This document shows positions 12,601 to 25,000 of a stretch of DNA of 64,000 bases, piece by piece. Source of the DNA: Lentinus brumalis. Taxonomy: Eukaryota > Basidiomycota > Agaricomycetes > Polyporales > Polyporaceae. The notes under the pieces are model-generated. The model was not told where the DNA came from, searched no databases, and saw nothing but the letters and a program-made list of their open reading frames with translations. Positions within the stretch are counted from its first letter, which is position 1. Every line of letters starts with the position of its first letter. Where the stretch lies: positions 682,001 to 746,000 of the forward strand of contig MARA01000011.1 of NCBI GenBank assembly GCA_001792895.1. The letters run 5' to 3'. Position numbers and translations under genes: made by a program.

Positions 12601-13450
12601 ATGGGTACGCAAACGATTGCTCTGGTTTGTTCTGCTGCTGTATCCCTCGCCATAGACCACCTATGTATTTACTCGACGACTTCACAGGAGAATCGGATAC
12701 TTCAAGTCGTCGACGGTCCCCACGATCCTGCCGGTGGCTCGCGCCCTAGCCCTCTTCCCACCGCCCATGGCAGCGACTCCTCTCAGCCAAAGTCGTCCCC
12801 CGCCATACCTGCGGCTGTAGGGGTATCCATCGTCATTCTCATCGTCTTGATAACATGGCGTTGCCTTGTTTTCTTCCGCCATCCCAGGAGGGCTGCTGTG
12901 TTGGACAGGTTTGGACTTGTCCGACGTCCGCGCATGTTCGAAGTCCTTCCTACACTGGCTCCCCACATATCCAGAGAAGGCCTTATGCTGAGTCTTCTCA
13001 AAGTGAGTAGCTTTGCGGACGTTTCGAGTCAGACCACTAAGCCGTTTTTTCTTCGACAGCCGTTGTCGGTCGCCGAGGTGCCCCTCAAGTCTGATGCGAC
13101 TAGACCAGTGCCACGGTGGACCTTCGGTTCGGGTGTCCAGTCAGCACCGACTCACTGGCATCTCTTCGAGCGAGCGCATAGCCAAGCCCGTGCGCACAAG
13201 ATGGTCGACCGTTCCGATCGTAACGGGGCAGCCTCCCTGGGATTGTCTCTACAGGTGGCCGTCCTCGTCGCGATGCCCGTGGAAGGTCGGAGGAAAGCAA
13301 AGCAGTTGCCCACGGATATATCGGACGAGTTTTCAGGCATGCACATTGGCATCATGCGTGCCATCTGTGAGTTCTGTCAACTCCGATGGTTAAGTCGATT
13401 GACTCGGTGCGTTGACGCCGGTGCGTGCGATTCTAGGTCCGACCTCTTGA
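12601..13450 (+). CDS. single-pass membrane protein, basidiomycete-type, function unknown
   Basis: The ATG at 12601 opens a frame with a Ser/Pro-rich N-terminal segment, one clear transmembrane helix (PAAVGVSIVILIVLITWRC near 12805-12860), a juxtamembrane basic stretch (FFRHPRRAAVLDRFGLVRRP) and a C-terminal segment containing LQVAVLVAMPVEGRRK. Agaricomycete genomes encode many small proteins with this layout, one TM followed by an Arg-rich segment and a VAVLxAMP box, but no function is known to me. One in-frame intron at about 13002-13060 (GTGAGT to GACAG) is likely. A second, GTGAGT near 13366 to CTAG near 13434, gives a short tail ending at the TGA at 13448-13450; without it the frame runs to 13497. 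Start and C-terminus are both uncertain. Confidence 0.5.
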
Positions 13451-13913
13451 CTCATCCCGACAAAGTCCCAATGGTGAGGATGCGGGTGAAGCGTTGAGGT
13501 CACAATGAGGTTTCGCGGTATATTGTACTTATATGCTTCCCTCATGTCTACGCTTTGCTCGGCAAGCCATCCTTGCTGTTTTATTGCCAAGTTTTCTGCG
13601 ACCGAACCTGACCTTGAATGGCATAACGGCTACTTTGCATCATCAATACTCTGTACCCTGAAGCCCGCAGCTTGTGTCCATATCCATTCGGTGGCGGAAG
13701 CACGCAGCATACTTACACTTGCTACCCACAGTGGCGAGGCGGACCTGCGTGAAGGGTGAAGAGGTCGATCGGGCAATAGATCTTGATCCGGAGGCAAGGA
13801 GACAGCACGTGCTGCATCGATGAGCATATAGCAGCGCGTGTCTCGAGAGGTTACGTCCTCTTTCCCCACTCTCATCCTCTCCGCTCGTACACACTTTCTG
13901 CAAGACCACAGCC
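13451..13913. other. spacer and promoter of the Rab GDI gene
   Basis: Contains the 5' region of the GDI gene, with pyrimidine-rich tract CTCATCCTCTCC just before the ATG at 13914. No other feature is supportable. Confidence 0.4.
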
Positions 13914-15587
13914 ATGGATGAAGAGTATGATGTACGTTTGTCTGCTAGAGTTGCACAAACTCGCGTTAACGGTGCAGTGATAGGTCGTTGTTCTCGGTAC
14001 CGGTCTGACCGAGTGCATCCTCTCCGGTCTCCTGTCCGTCGAGGGCAAGAAGGTCCTCCACATGGACCGCAACGACTACTACGGCGGTGACAGTGCCAGT
14101 CTGAACCTCACGCAGGTCAGCGCCTACTCATTCCACAGTCTCGCGCCGATCCTGATGCCTAATTAACGTGTAGCTGTACCGCAAGTTCAGACCCGACCAG
14201 GCTGTGCCCCAGGATCTCGGCCGCGACCGTGACTACGCTGTCGATCTCATTCCCAAGTTTATCATCGCCTCTGGAGAGCTCACGCGCATTCTCGTCCACA
14301 CCGATGTCACTCGCTACCTCGAATTCAAGCAGATCGCAGGTAGCTTCGTCTACCGTGATGGCAAGATCTCCAAGGTCCCAAGCACTGAGATGGAGGCTGT
14401 GAAGAGTCCCCTCATGGGTCTGTTTGAGAAGCGGAGGGCGAAGAAGTTCTTCGAGTTCCTCCAGGGCTGGAAGGATGAGGACCCGGCTACCCACCAAGGT
14501 GCGTCTTCTCCCTTGCACAAACTTGTCAGAGTCATTGAGCAAGAGCCATCTAAGGCATCGACTTGGACAAGGACACGATGGCCACCGTCTACGAGAAGTT
14601 CGGCCTTGAGCCCGGTACTCAGGACTTCATTGGCCATGCTATGGCTCTCTACTTGGACGATGAGTGAGTGATCACCAATCCTAACTTACCCGAACCCGTG
14701 CTCACCCCGCGTAGCTACAAGAAGAAGCCAGCGCGCCCGACATACGAGCGCATCATCCTCTACACCTCCTCTATGGCGCGCTACGGCAAGTCTCCATACA
14801 TCTACCCCCTCTACGGCCTCGGCGAGCTGCCGCAGGCGTTCGCTCGCTTGAGTGCCATCTACGGTGGCACCTACATGCTGGACAAGCCCATCGACGAGAT
14901 TGTCACCGATGCCGATGGCAAGTTTGTTGGTGTACGCAGCGGCAACGAGACGGTCAAGGCTAAGCAGGTCGTCGGTGACCCCAGCTACTTCGGCGCGGGC
15001 AAATCTGCCGAGGGTGGCAAGGTTCGCGTTATTGAGGAGGGCAAGGTTGTCCGCGCCATTTGCTTCCTCAAGCACCCAATCCCTGGCACGGACGACTCCG
15101 ACAGCGCACAGATCATCATCCCCCAGAACCAGGTTGGCAGGCGAAACGGTACGTGCCTACTCGCTAGTTATTGGTACACTCCTGATGTACATTTTTAGAC
15201 ATCTACATCGCTTGCGTGTCGTCTACGCACAATGTTTGCGCGAAGGACGTCTACGTTGCGATCGTCAGCACCATCGTCGAGACTGACAAGCCCGAACAAG
15301 AGCTCGCTCCCGGTCTCCAGCTCCTTGGCCCCATTCACGACAAGTAAGTGCAGTATGGATGTCCTTTGACAGAGACTCGGTTCTAACGAGGTCTGCGCAG
15401 GTTCGTCTCCGTTTCCTCCATATATACCCCCACGTCCAGCGGCGAATCCGACAACATCTTCATCACCCGCTCGTACGACGCGACTTCGCACTTCGAGACT
15501 GTCGTCGACGACGTGCAGAACGTCTGGAAGAGAATGAACGGCAAGGATCTCGTGCTTAAGAAGCGCGACGTCAACGTTGAGGCCTAG
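13914..15587 (+). CDS. GDI1: Rab GDP-dissociation inhibitor
   Basis: GDI extracts GDP-bound prenylated Rab GTPases from membranes and recycles them. The first exon is only MDEEYD, joined by a GTACGT..AG intron to [15 protein letters not shown], the dinucleotide-like GxGxxE fold. [14 protein letters not shown] follows near 14065, then the [17 protein letters not shown] region, the Rab-binding platform near 14190, and [20 protein letters not shown] near 14790-14850, where the YGLGELPQ block belongs to sequence-conserved region 3. The C-terminal half has [18 protein letters not shown] near 15400 and ends DVNVEA at a TAG at 15585-15587. About six short introns. Family length (roughly 440 residues) and all conserved blocks are present. 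The lack of the large REP insert argues for GDI rather than the Rab escort protein. Confidence 0.95.
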
Positions 15588-15832
15588 ACGATCCGCTAAT
15601 CGGATCACATTCACTTACGCATTCATTCATGTCGTTCACGCATCACGTTGGCGTCGGTTTGCTGGCTGGATACAGTTCAATTCGTGTATAAGAAGTAGGA
15701 GGACCATTATTTCATCGCTGTACTTTTCACCCACAACAATACAATTCGCATCGCACGTTTGTCGTAGTGGGGGCCGGTCGAAAGCTCACAGCCTGCGAAA
15801 ATCCAAACAATTGTATATGCTCGTGAACATGA

Positions 15833-18800
15833 TCAGAAGAATGCATTCATGTCGAATTCCGGTACTTTGACGTCCTGCTTCGCAGACTTCATCAAGCTGC
15901 CGATGCCCGCCTTCCGTGCCACCAAATCTCCCTCGTCCTTAAGCTCCTCTTTAGCGCTGCTACGTACAGGGGATGTCCCTCGGGTAGGCGAGCGCGACGG
16001 TGATGCCCTGCGTGTGGGCGGCGCCGTATCCATGTCGATGTCAATGAGGATAGATGACTGACGACGCAACGCGGGCTCAAGTGCGAAGCGTGTCGAGAGG
16101 GGGCTGGGTGGGCGGCGCAGAGCCCGTATGTCTCGGACCACTGTCGACGGTCGTTGGAAGGACCACGTGCGGACGAGGTCCAAGGCGAGGGCATGACAAC
16201 CTGATGGATGGTCAGCTCTGTGCGGGATATATGAGCAAATGCAACATACCCATTCTACAGAAGACCCGCGCGATTTGAAGGACAAAGTTGAACTCGGTGC
16301 GCCCAGAGATCTCACTTGTGCCCTGCGCGGTCTGGAGGGTCTTGGACTTCAGCTGCGAGAAGAGTAATGCAAGACTGGGGTCGTCATAGTGAGGATCGCC
16401 AATCTCGGTGATGTTCACGTCGAGTATAGACGCGATGTCTTCAAGAGGCGTCTGGAATTGCAAGTCAGCTTAGCAGCGATGCAGACCCCGGTAATATGCG
16501 CACCACCAGGATCCGGACCGAGAGGTCTCTCCGGTGAAGTAACCAGAACGCCCAGCTCGCAAGCCACCTGTTGCCCTCCTTGAACGCAAGCGGAATGACA
16601 GTGTTGTTCAGGATGTCTTGGAGGATCGGCCCGTCATCGCCCTCGACAACCCGTGCGATCGCGACTGCCAGCTGCCAATCGCCCATGTTCCTGATGCACA
16701 CGCTCACCGCATCCTTCAGACTGCCGCCAAGGATGAAGAACGCCGCCGCGTATTCTGATTCCTAGTATTAGCGTTCGCTCAGGTAAGATAGTACCGGGAA
16801 CAAAGGCATACCGAAGCGTCGTTTACTCAGCAGCGCAAACGCGTTCTTCTGCGCTGCGGTACGCCAGCGGGGCTCGTTGAAGTTATTGTTGAGGAATTTG
16901 AGCATGACTTGCTGTTCCTTGTGCCATGCCGCCTGTCTCCACAGTCCGTGGACCAGCTTCACCTTGCCTAGCGCGAAGTAGAACAGACTGCATGCGGCGG
17001 GATCGCGATTGTCGCCAGACATGTACTCGTTTCGTGCCACAACCTCCATATGCGCACGCTATAGAGCGATAGACTATCAGTGGGACGCGAGAAAGGTCCG
17101 AGGGATGCACTGACCATCGCTTCTCCAGGTCGCATCCAGACAAAGACTCCCAACGCGCGCGCATCAGGCCAGCACATCTTCCCACCACATGCAGAGACCG
17201 ACGTAGAGAGCAACAAGTCCTGGCTCTCACTATGAAATGCCCAGATCATGTCGCGGTACCGGAGTCGCTCACGTCGTTCGAGTCGGAGGTTAGAGTTCAC
17301 GCCGTTTGCAGCATTGTTCCCGGAGGAGGGTGTGTTCGGCTCTGATGCGCGGCGGTTGAGGATGTAGAAGCTGCGCATCGAAATCAAGTATCGAAGTCCA
17401 TTAGGATCGAGCGCACGGCGTTGTTCTTCGATCTGCGAACTAGGTCGGTTACCGTAGTGGAGAATGATTTGAGTCATACATACCTCCAGCGCCGTCTGAA
17501 TCAGCACCGAAAGAGATTCACGCTCTCTCGGAGTCAGGTGGGGGATGGGTTTCTCCTCCAAACACTCGATGAGCTTCTTCACAGCTTCAGGAGAGAAGGG
17601 GTCATCTTGCTCGCTACAACGCAGAAATCACGTCAGACTCATCTCGGAACATATGTCAAGCGTGACTTACTCCTCCTCGTTCACTTCGGGAACGTCAAAC
17701 AGCAACGAATACTTAGGCCTATGCGCGCCGTGGTTCTGCTAGAACCACGCACCGTCAGTATCAAAGGACAATGCATTGCACACGGGAGCACTTACTGCCT
17801 TGACCTCCTCGTCCTTCTGCAGATACCGTTCGATCGGGAGGTTTTCCCATTCATGCATACTGCGTCCTGACTCTAAGTTGCGAGCAAGGTTCACGATGAC
17901 GCTCTTCACCAGCTCGACTTTCTCTGCGACAATATCAGTTCACCTCATCCAATATCCGAACAGAGAGACGATGTACATACCCCAAAGCAGACACTGCAGA
18001 ATCATCTGAGGATGATAATCGTCCAGCGGGCCATTGAGTCTTGCCACATGCTCGAACAGGCCCTCCGACTCGGTCTCCTCCGCGGCAGGCAGCGCCTTCT
18101 GCCCGTACATGAACATGAAATGTCCCGCGCCGACGAGGAGGGTCCCTCGCGCAAGCCAGATAGAGTCGCTGATCGGATGAGGGATCATGGTGGACATGTC
18201 GATTCTCCAGCAGACGCCCCATGCTGGGGTTTCGTCGAAGTATGTTGCCCGCTGCTGGCAGAGCAGCTCGATCCGGTGCGCGAAGCCAATGGCAAGGATG
18301 GACTGCTTGTCCGGGGTAGCCGTCCAATCCAGATCGTTGATCGGGTCCGACGCGCTGCGAAATTGAATTGAGCTGCAGCAGCAAGAGCGTGTGATGTCTC
18401 GTGCATACCTGAGTGTCTGACGATACTCGAGGCCGAGAGAGAACTCGGACTCCTTCGAGTCCCAGATAGTGAGCTCCTCCCCTTCGGGTATTTGAGACAC
18501 TGTATGCGCGTCATGCATAAGCAGATCCCGTCAAGCGTGGTTGAAGGGCACCTACCCAACACCGACTTCTTCGCAGAACTGCATCCTGCGATTCTCACAC
18601 CCTTCCTTCCAGTCCTCACCTTGCCTGTACATGCCCACCCAGAGGTCCCAGCCCCGCTGAGCGCATTCGCAGAACGACCATCGACTGCCTTCGTGCGCTC
18701 GCCCGAGTCATCCCCGGGCACCCAAAAGGCTAGCTCCCCGTCGTCGGACACGCTGAGGAGCACATCGTGCTCCAGGGAGGTTCCACGGGTACCTGAGCCA

Positions 18801-20907
18801 AGTTGCCCAACCCAAGCCATCGGGTCTACGGGCAGAATCATCTTGGGAGGCGAAGACAGTGGTAATTCTTGCTCAGAGAGTAAGGCCAGGGACGGCGTTG
18901 GGAAGAGGGTAGCCGAGATGAGGAGTACGGTGTGCGCTGAGGTGACCCCGACCAGCGTACGGACTGGGACAGAGTGCGGTGCGGACAGGACGAAGAGCAG
19001 GGAGAGGGACGGAACGGGAAGGGTAGCTATCGGTGTGGAGTGAAGGGTAAGCAGTCCCGTGGCAGACGAGTATGTCGCGAAGAAACGGCCTGCATAGTTG
19101 CGGTGTCAGCCAACAGAGTATATGCGCGTCGTTTGAAGGCAGACAGACCGGCATCGATGACGACGAAGTTGTCAACATGTCCTGCATCCTCAGCGGTCCA
19201 CTTTCCTGTCCGTACCAGGCGCCCGGTCTTGGCCCAGTCGAACGTCCACACTTCTCCACAACCGTCCGCGCGTATGGCGCCGACGCCCTCCCCGTTCGGC
19301 GTTCTGACATATCGCACGATCTCGGCCCTGGGGTCTTCTCCTCCAGGCGCATCTACGTGAGTATGTACCGAGCCTGATGCGACGTGCGTCAGGCTGCCTG
19401 CGTCTGCATCAAAGAACGGCAGGATGGCGAGCTCATACGAGGTCAGAGGCGGTGAGGTGAGAAGCGTCAGCGAGCCCTTGGTAGGGTTGGGCACCACGTA
19501 GAGGTGGTTTGGAGGGCCGGGCAAGATCCCTGGAGCGCTTTGCAATAGCGTGAACTGCTTCAGTAATGTCGGCGGGCGACGGTCGATGTTCTGCGGTAAA
19601 GGTCAGAATGACTGCAAGAATTATCACGTTGAGCATCGCTGACCGCAACTGCTTGCACCACGAGAGAGCCGTCGCCCAAAACACGGAGAAAGAGGTCCCA
19701 CCCTTCCTCGGCGATCTCGCGGACTCGTCGCCTTCGTGCGTCTTCTTCACCTTGCTGCGTGTCTGCGAGCAATAACTTGAGAGCAGCGCGCATGACTTCC
19801 CGATCGAGCCAGAACACGCTTGAGTGCGACAGCGTCGATGCCATAGAGAGTGGTAGTGCCGAAAAGGCGTCGAGAGCAGTGTGAAGTTGTAGGTACTGAG
19901 GCGCGTCGAGCACAGGCATGAATATGCGCAACGTCGCGTCTGAGGTGATGGTATACAAGATGGGGTCATCCCTGTAAGGATTTAGTACCACGGCCGGCAG
20001 CAGTCCACTGGCGCAGCTCACCTGCTGGATGTTGGAGAGTTGCGCCATATCAGGTCGGTGACCGGCCGGGGATGTGGGACAGCTTGTGTCTGGCGTCCGG
20101 TGGTGGTCAAGTATATGCGGACTACATTATCGTGCTGTATACGGGGTCTGCAACGGTCCTCTGCTGGGCGAGTGACATGACTTACCAGGGAGATGGTGGA
20201 TATGTACATCAAAGAGGGGGAAAAGCGCACGCGGGAAAGGGTAGGGACACTGTCCGATAGAGCATGAATGTACATACACAACAATATGTAGGATATTGTG
20301 CATACGCGGACGACCACTTCAACGACCATGTGGGCAGGTCATTCTCCAGGATCAGAGTATACACAGAGAGGGTGGATCGTGTGCCGACCGCGAGCAAGCC
20401 TGGAAGAGATGAGACGCATACAGCGAGGGCAAAGTGGATCGTTACCGGAGGCGCAATTGAGCGCAGACACATGTTGATCTTCTGATAGCTGGAGAGAGGA
20501 GTGCACGCGCCAATAGTCATTCTGAGCTCCTGACAGGGACCAGGCAACCACACGATGGCCGAGGGATGCGACGACCTGGCCGAGGTGAGGCAACAAGCTC
20601 GCTCTGAAGCAGAAACCATGCGTACCAGCTTCATGCTGTTCTCTACCGTGAGGCATTGCACCGATTGCGAGATATGGCGGGTAGATGGGAAGACCTCCCA
20701 GAAGGCGAGCGCACGAAGGAAGGCAAGCGTGCGTGCATTAAAGACAGCAACAGAGTCTGCGAACGGATATAGCTGCAATGCGCATCAGCATACGGCACAC
20801 GTCAACTGCACGAAGAGAAGACGGACCAGCAATGTTTCGCGAGGCAGATGGAGGAACTGCAGGCTGGACGGCGGACAGCCAGTGTACGATTGGACGAGGT
20901 CGAGCAT
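15833..20907 (-). CDS. RAV1: RAVE complex subunit Rav1 (DmX-like, V-ATPase assembly)
   Basis: Rav1 is the scaffold of RAVE, which reassembles V1 and Vo sectors of the vacuolar ATPase with Skp1 and Rav2. The gene is large (about 5 kb, around 1400 residues, similar to yeast Rav1). The ATG at 20907 starts MLDLVQSYTG; a short intron joins ETLL to YPFADSVAVFNARTL, the first beta-propeller strands. WD-like blocks continue through MAQLSNIQQVSC at 20048 and the 18.7-19.9 kb exons. The Rav1 C-terminal domain is clear: INDLDWTATPDKQSILAIGF near 18270-18340, then TPAWGVCWRIDMS and PHPISDSIWLARGTLLVGAG near 18120-18190. The tail is Ser/Arg-Pro rich and ends VPEFDMNAFF at the TGA at 15833-15835. About fifteen introns are needed; exact joins in the middle are not all resolved. 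It is divergent from the FAS1 gene, separated by about 300 bp. Confidence 0.88.
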
Positions 20908-21205
20908 TATGCAGGCAGCCCAGTAGAGTAGACCAGAGGAGACGTCTAGGAGATAGAGGCGGCAGCTATGAGTGCATTCTAGTGAGAGGCAGCTGACACG
21001 GCGAGAGACGAAGAGAGAGCCAAGTCTGTGCGCTCCTAGACGCCGCGCGCGCTACGAGCGCCTGTCCACACGTGGGTCGCACGCAGGACGTCATTCCTTG
21101 TCCTCAGTCACGGTCGCGCAGTCCGCCTGCTCTCCGCCGTCTCTCCCTTATATATTGCTTGCTACTGCTCTGCTTCACGCTCTCTTGTCCCGCACGACGC
21201 CTGCC
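20908..21205. promoter_or_regulatory. shared divergent promoter region RAV1 / FAS1 protein
   Basis: The 298 bp separating two head-to-head start codons must hold both promoters. On the plus strand a TATATATT box sits at 21149-21156, 50 bp before the FAS1 ATG. No comparable box is obvious for RAV1, which is common for housekeeping genes. Confidence 0.5.
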
Positions 21206-24065
21206 ATGCGGCCGTGGTCGTGCATACCCATAGGCCTCCTCGCCATTCTGCCCCTCGTCGCGCCTGCTCAGCTCCCTCTGCATCAGCTCGCTCCGACGAC
21301 GCAGTCGTTCACCCTCCTTGATGCGCTGTACAAGGACCCGGACTACGAGTCTCTCATAAAGCTTCTCCAGCGTGCGAAGCTCATCCCGACCTTCAACAAC
21401 CTGAACGGGAGCACCTTCTTTGCCCCGACCAACGATGCAGTCAAGCACCATGCCTCGTTCAACCTCTTCTGGCAAGAGGCTCTGAATGATGACACACACG
21501 ACCTTCAGGATAACCTCCAGCTCCGGCTGCGGCAGCAGCTCTTCTATCACCTTCTCAACTATACTGTGCGTGTCCTACCTACCGAGCAAACACCTCAAGA
21601 ACACCGGACATTGCTCTACCCGCGAGATACTTTCGAACCTCCAACGCAAGAGCCTCCGCCGTACCCACCATGGATGCCGGTACAGAACGGGACGCTCGGG
21701 ACGGAACCACAGCGGCTGCGGTTGTCCGCTCGGGACGATGCACTGTGGGCCGGCGTGGACGCGTCTGGGAAGGGTGGTGTGAAGGTGGTCAAGGACGCAG
21801 TAGAGACGGCAAACGGACTGCTTCTCGGGCTTGATAGAGTGCTGGAGATGCCGCCGGACCTAGGTGAGCACCATGCGCTCGTCCCCAGTAGAACTTCCGC
21901 AATGCTAATCCTGGCTCGGGTGCAGCTACCGTCGTCTCTCGTCATCCACGCCTGTCCTACCTCCACAAGATTCTCACCCCTGAACTCACGAATTTCTTGA
22001 ATAACACCCCCACTCTCACCTTGTTTCTCCCCATTGACGATGCTTGGGAAGCATTGCCGCCGTTGGAGCGACTCTGGCTCGAGAGTGAATTCGCGGCAGA
22101 CGACTTGACACGTATTCTCAACATGCATACTGTGCTACTCGATGACAGGGAAGTGAAGTGGTCCGACTCTATGCGAAAACCGGTTAATTGTGCGTTATCT
22201 TCCCTTGTCAGACTGCTTGTATGTCTGACCCGGTCATTGCAGTGACTACGCTTGACGGGCCTACACTTGAGATCGTGCCCAAAGACGACAAGATCAAGGT
22301 ATCGGACGCCGATATCGTCGAGCGCGACATCTACGCGTCGAACGGCGTCCTGCACACCGTCTCTTCCCTCCTCATACCTCCGGGCGCGCTTCAGCTGACC
22401 CCGGAGAAGTACCTGCTGGCGCTCGACTGCACGGAATTCGTTTCCCTAGTTCATTCCGTGAACCTGACTCATCTCATCAACGACACGGAAACGGAATACA
22501 CGATCCTCGCCCCCAGGGACGACGTGATCAAGCTGTTCACTTCGGACGACCTCCCGCATCGCGGGAGCGAGGAGTTGAAGCGGCTTCTCCAGTACCATTT
22601 CATTCCCGGGAAGTGGGCGCCGAAGAAATTCGAGGATGGGATGCTGGTTGAGACCGTTCTGGAGGAGCCCGGCCTGGCGGGCGGACGACAAGTTATGGCC
22701 GTGGAAGTAACAGAGGACAGCAAGAAGAGCCAGGCTAAGGCGATACGGTTTGCCGGTGCTGGAGTCATGGGAGAGACAGGTACTTCACTTGCGCTCTTGT
22801 TTAGGATTGTCAACTGACTGCGCAATTCGCATCCAGAGGATGTCGGCAATGCTCTCGTCTATTTCATCTCAAGACCGCTGGTTCCTCCCGCGGACATGCT
22901 GGAGACCGTAACATCGAACCTCGAGTTCTCGTCCTTTACAACCGGTATCTACTCTACCAACCTTGCGGATACCCTGAAGTCCACGCCTCAAACGACGCTC
23001 CTTATACCACGGAATCATGCATTCCGGCGCCTCGGCATGCTCGTCAGCGACCATCTGCTATCACCGTCCTCTAAGGCAGATTTCGAGCGCGTCATCCGCC
23101 ATCACGTCCTGGCTAGCGTGGAGTACGCCGATACTCTCGTGAACGGATCGAAACGTACCTACAAGACCCTGGAGGGTTCCGACATCCACGTAGAGAGGCG
23201 GACCGCTGACCGCTCGGTGGTTCTCACCTCGAGCGGCGGATGGGCGGACATGCAGTCGGGTCTGCTGCCGGAGAACATGCTGACACAGACAGGCGTTGTC
23301 CACGAGGTCACAGACATCATGATCCCTCGCTCGGTCGAGCTCACGGTCGGGAAACTCGTTAAGGCTGCAAAAGCCTCGACCATGAGCACGATGATTGTGA
23401 AAGCCGGCTTAGATTGGGTGTTAAATGGGACAGCGCCACCAGAAGGCTCACCATGGGCGGAGAAGGGACTCCCCGGTTCAGGCTGGACTCTCCTGTGCCC
23501 GACAGACGACGCATTCAAAGAGGTCAACCTCACGGAGTTGTACTCGGACGATGAGCGGCTCCGCGCGATAGTCGCTCAGCACCTCATCCTCACTCCGCCC
23601 GCGAGCACCCCGAGGGACGTCTCAGTCCTCGACACCCTGTTGAACAACCGTCCACTACCCCTTGATGACGCGGCAACATATTCGACGTTACGCAGTTCCG
23701 ACTCTGCGTACGGCGACGTCATCGTCCGCGTGCTTGACGGCGGCAAGGATCGCGAGGAAGGGACTATGGTCGGCGTCAAGGGCGCGCGGGGCACGGATGG
23801 CGACCAGGACTGGGCGCACGTCGTCTCGTGGGGCCGTTCTACGACTGGGGGTGGCACCGGGGGCGTCGTCCAGATCGACCGCCTACTGTGGCCGTATGCT
23901 CCCAGTTGGTGGGTCGAGTACGGCGCAGCTCTCGGCGTCGGGGCCTTTGGCGTCATCTTGATCGGGGCGTTCTTTTATGGCGTCCGGTGGGTGTGGCAGA
24001 GAGATACCACGGAGGCCACGTACGAGCCTGTGGGCGGGTTTGGGCCGGACGATGGGGAGGAGTAG
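21206..24065 (+). CDS. membrane-anchored multi-fasciclin (FAS1) domain protein
   Basis: A secretory-pathway protein with a signal peptide (MRPWSCIPIGLLAILPLVAPA), tandem FAS1 (beta-Ig-H3/fasciclin) domains and a C-terminal transmembrane helix, the layout of fungal vacuolar or cell-surface fasciclins. I count about five FAS1 units, each with the TxFxPxxxA-type box: STFFAPTNDAVKHH near 21412, LTLFLPIDDAWEALP near 22015, EYTILAPRDDVIKLF near 22495, TTLLIPRNHAFRRL near 22995 and WTLLCPTDDAFKEV near 23485. Matching GV(L/V)HxV boxes follow, for example NGVLHTVSSLLIP and TGVVHEVTDIMIP. The helix LGVGAFGVILIGAFFYGV lies near 23930-23985 and is followed by a short acidic tail. Three short introns near 21864, 22190 and 22780. 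FAS1 domains mediate adhesion or oligomerisation; the ligand is unknown. Confidence 0.88.
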
Positions 24066-25000
24066 AGGGAAGTTATGAAGGCGCCATGTAGGTTCAGTAT
24101 ATTTCTTGGGTTGTGTTAGTCCTTATAGACGTTTAGGATCGGAAGTGCTCTTCTATCCCCGTAGGTACTTTACAGTGGCTAATTTGTACGACGTGTATCT
24201 GCTATTATCGGTAACATGTATATGCATATGGACCCGTGGTATCTGAGATCTGACCGTCGTGCTCGTTTTGTGGGACCCTCGACTACGCCACTACCTTAGT
24301 TTTACCTGCGACACATGTCTCTTCGCGGAAGTGCAACGGAAGCATCCGTATGTCGATCCTGCTAGTCCTGACGATGCAGTTGTACCTCGTGAGAGGTGTC
24401 TGCGGCAGCACCCGAGAAGGACGATCGGCACTAAGTAGGTACATCTCATAGACCATTAGCGTCGAGGAGTAGCCACCCGGCGGCTTCTTCCCCACACTCA
24501 TCATGGTTTGGTAGCGTAAGAACGCGGGGGAACGAAGCACGGAACTGACACGGTTGCGGGGCAAATGCGGAGGCCCGCTCACACAGGCGCGTCCTTCCCG
24601 TCGCGTCTGTGTATAAGTACGAGGACCTCCATGCGCAGACTTCGTCCATCGTCGTCCTCTGACATACGCCTACATACGCCCGTTATCTGATTAGGCGCGA
24701 ACGGTACGCGTCCTTCTAGATCCGATCTCCTCAGTGCGGAGAAATCACGCGCCACCGCTGCCAAGGCAGGGGCGCGCACCTTGGTACCGGACGCTGCGAC
24801 TAACCGACAGCTGCCCTCTTATACCGCCTCGCGTCGACGTGCTCGCCTGCTTCTCAACTACCGCTCTCTTGTTTCGACTCTACTGGGCAACAGGCTGCCA
24901 TGGTGAGCGAGCCATCTCTCCAGGCGCGAAGGGATGCTGACGGCGCGTGCGGGGGTAGAGCGATATTCCAGCTGCTGAAGAGGCCCAACGGTCCTCGACC
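24066..25000. other. spacer between FAS1 and carnitine carrier genes
   Basis: No convincing coding frame over about 0.9 kb. A possible TATAAG lies near 24611. A short 5' exon of the carrier gene could lie here: an ATG immediately followed by GTGAGC at 24900-24908 can be spliced in frame to the codons before 25001. Confidence 0.4.
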
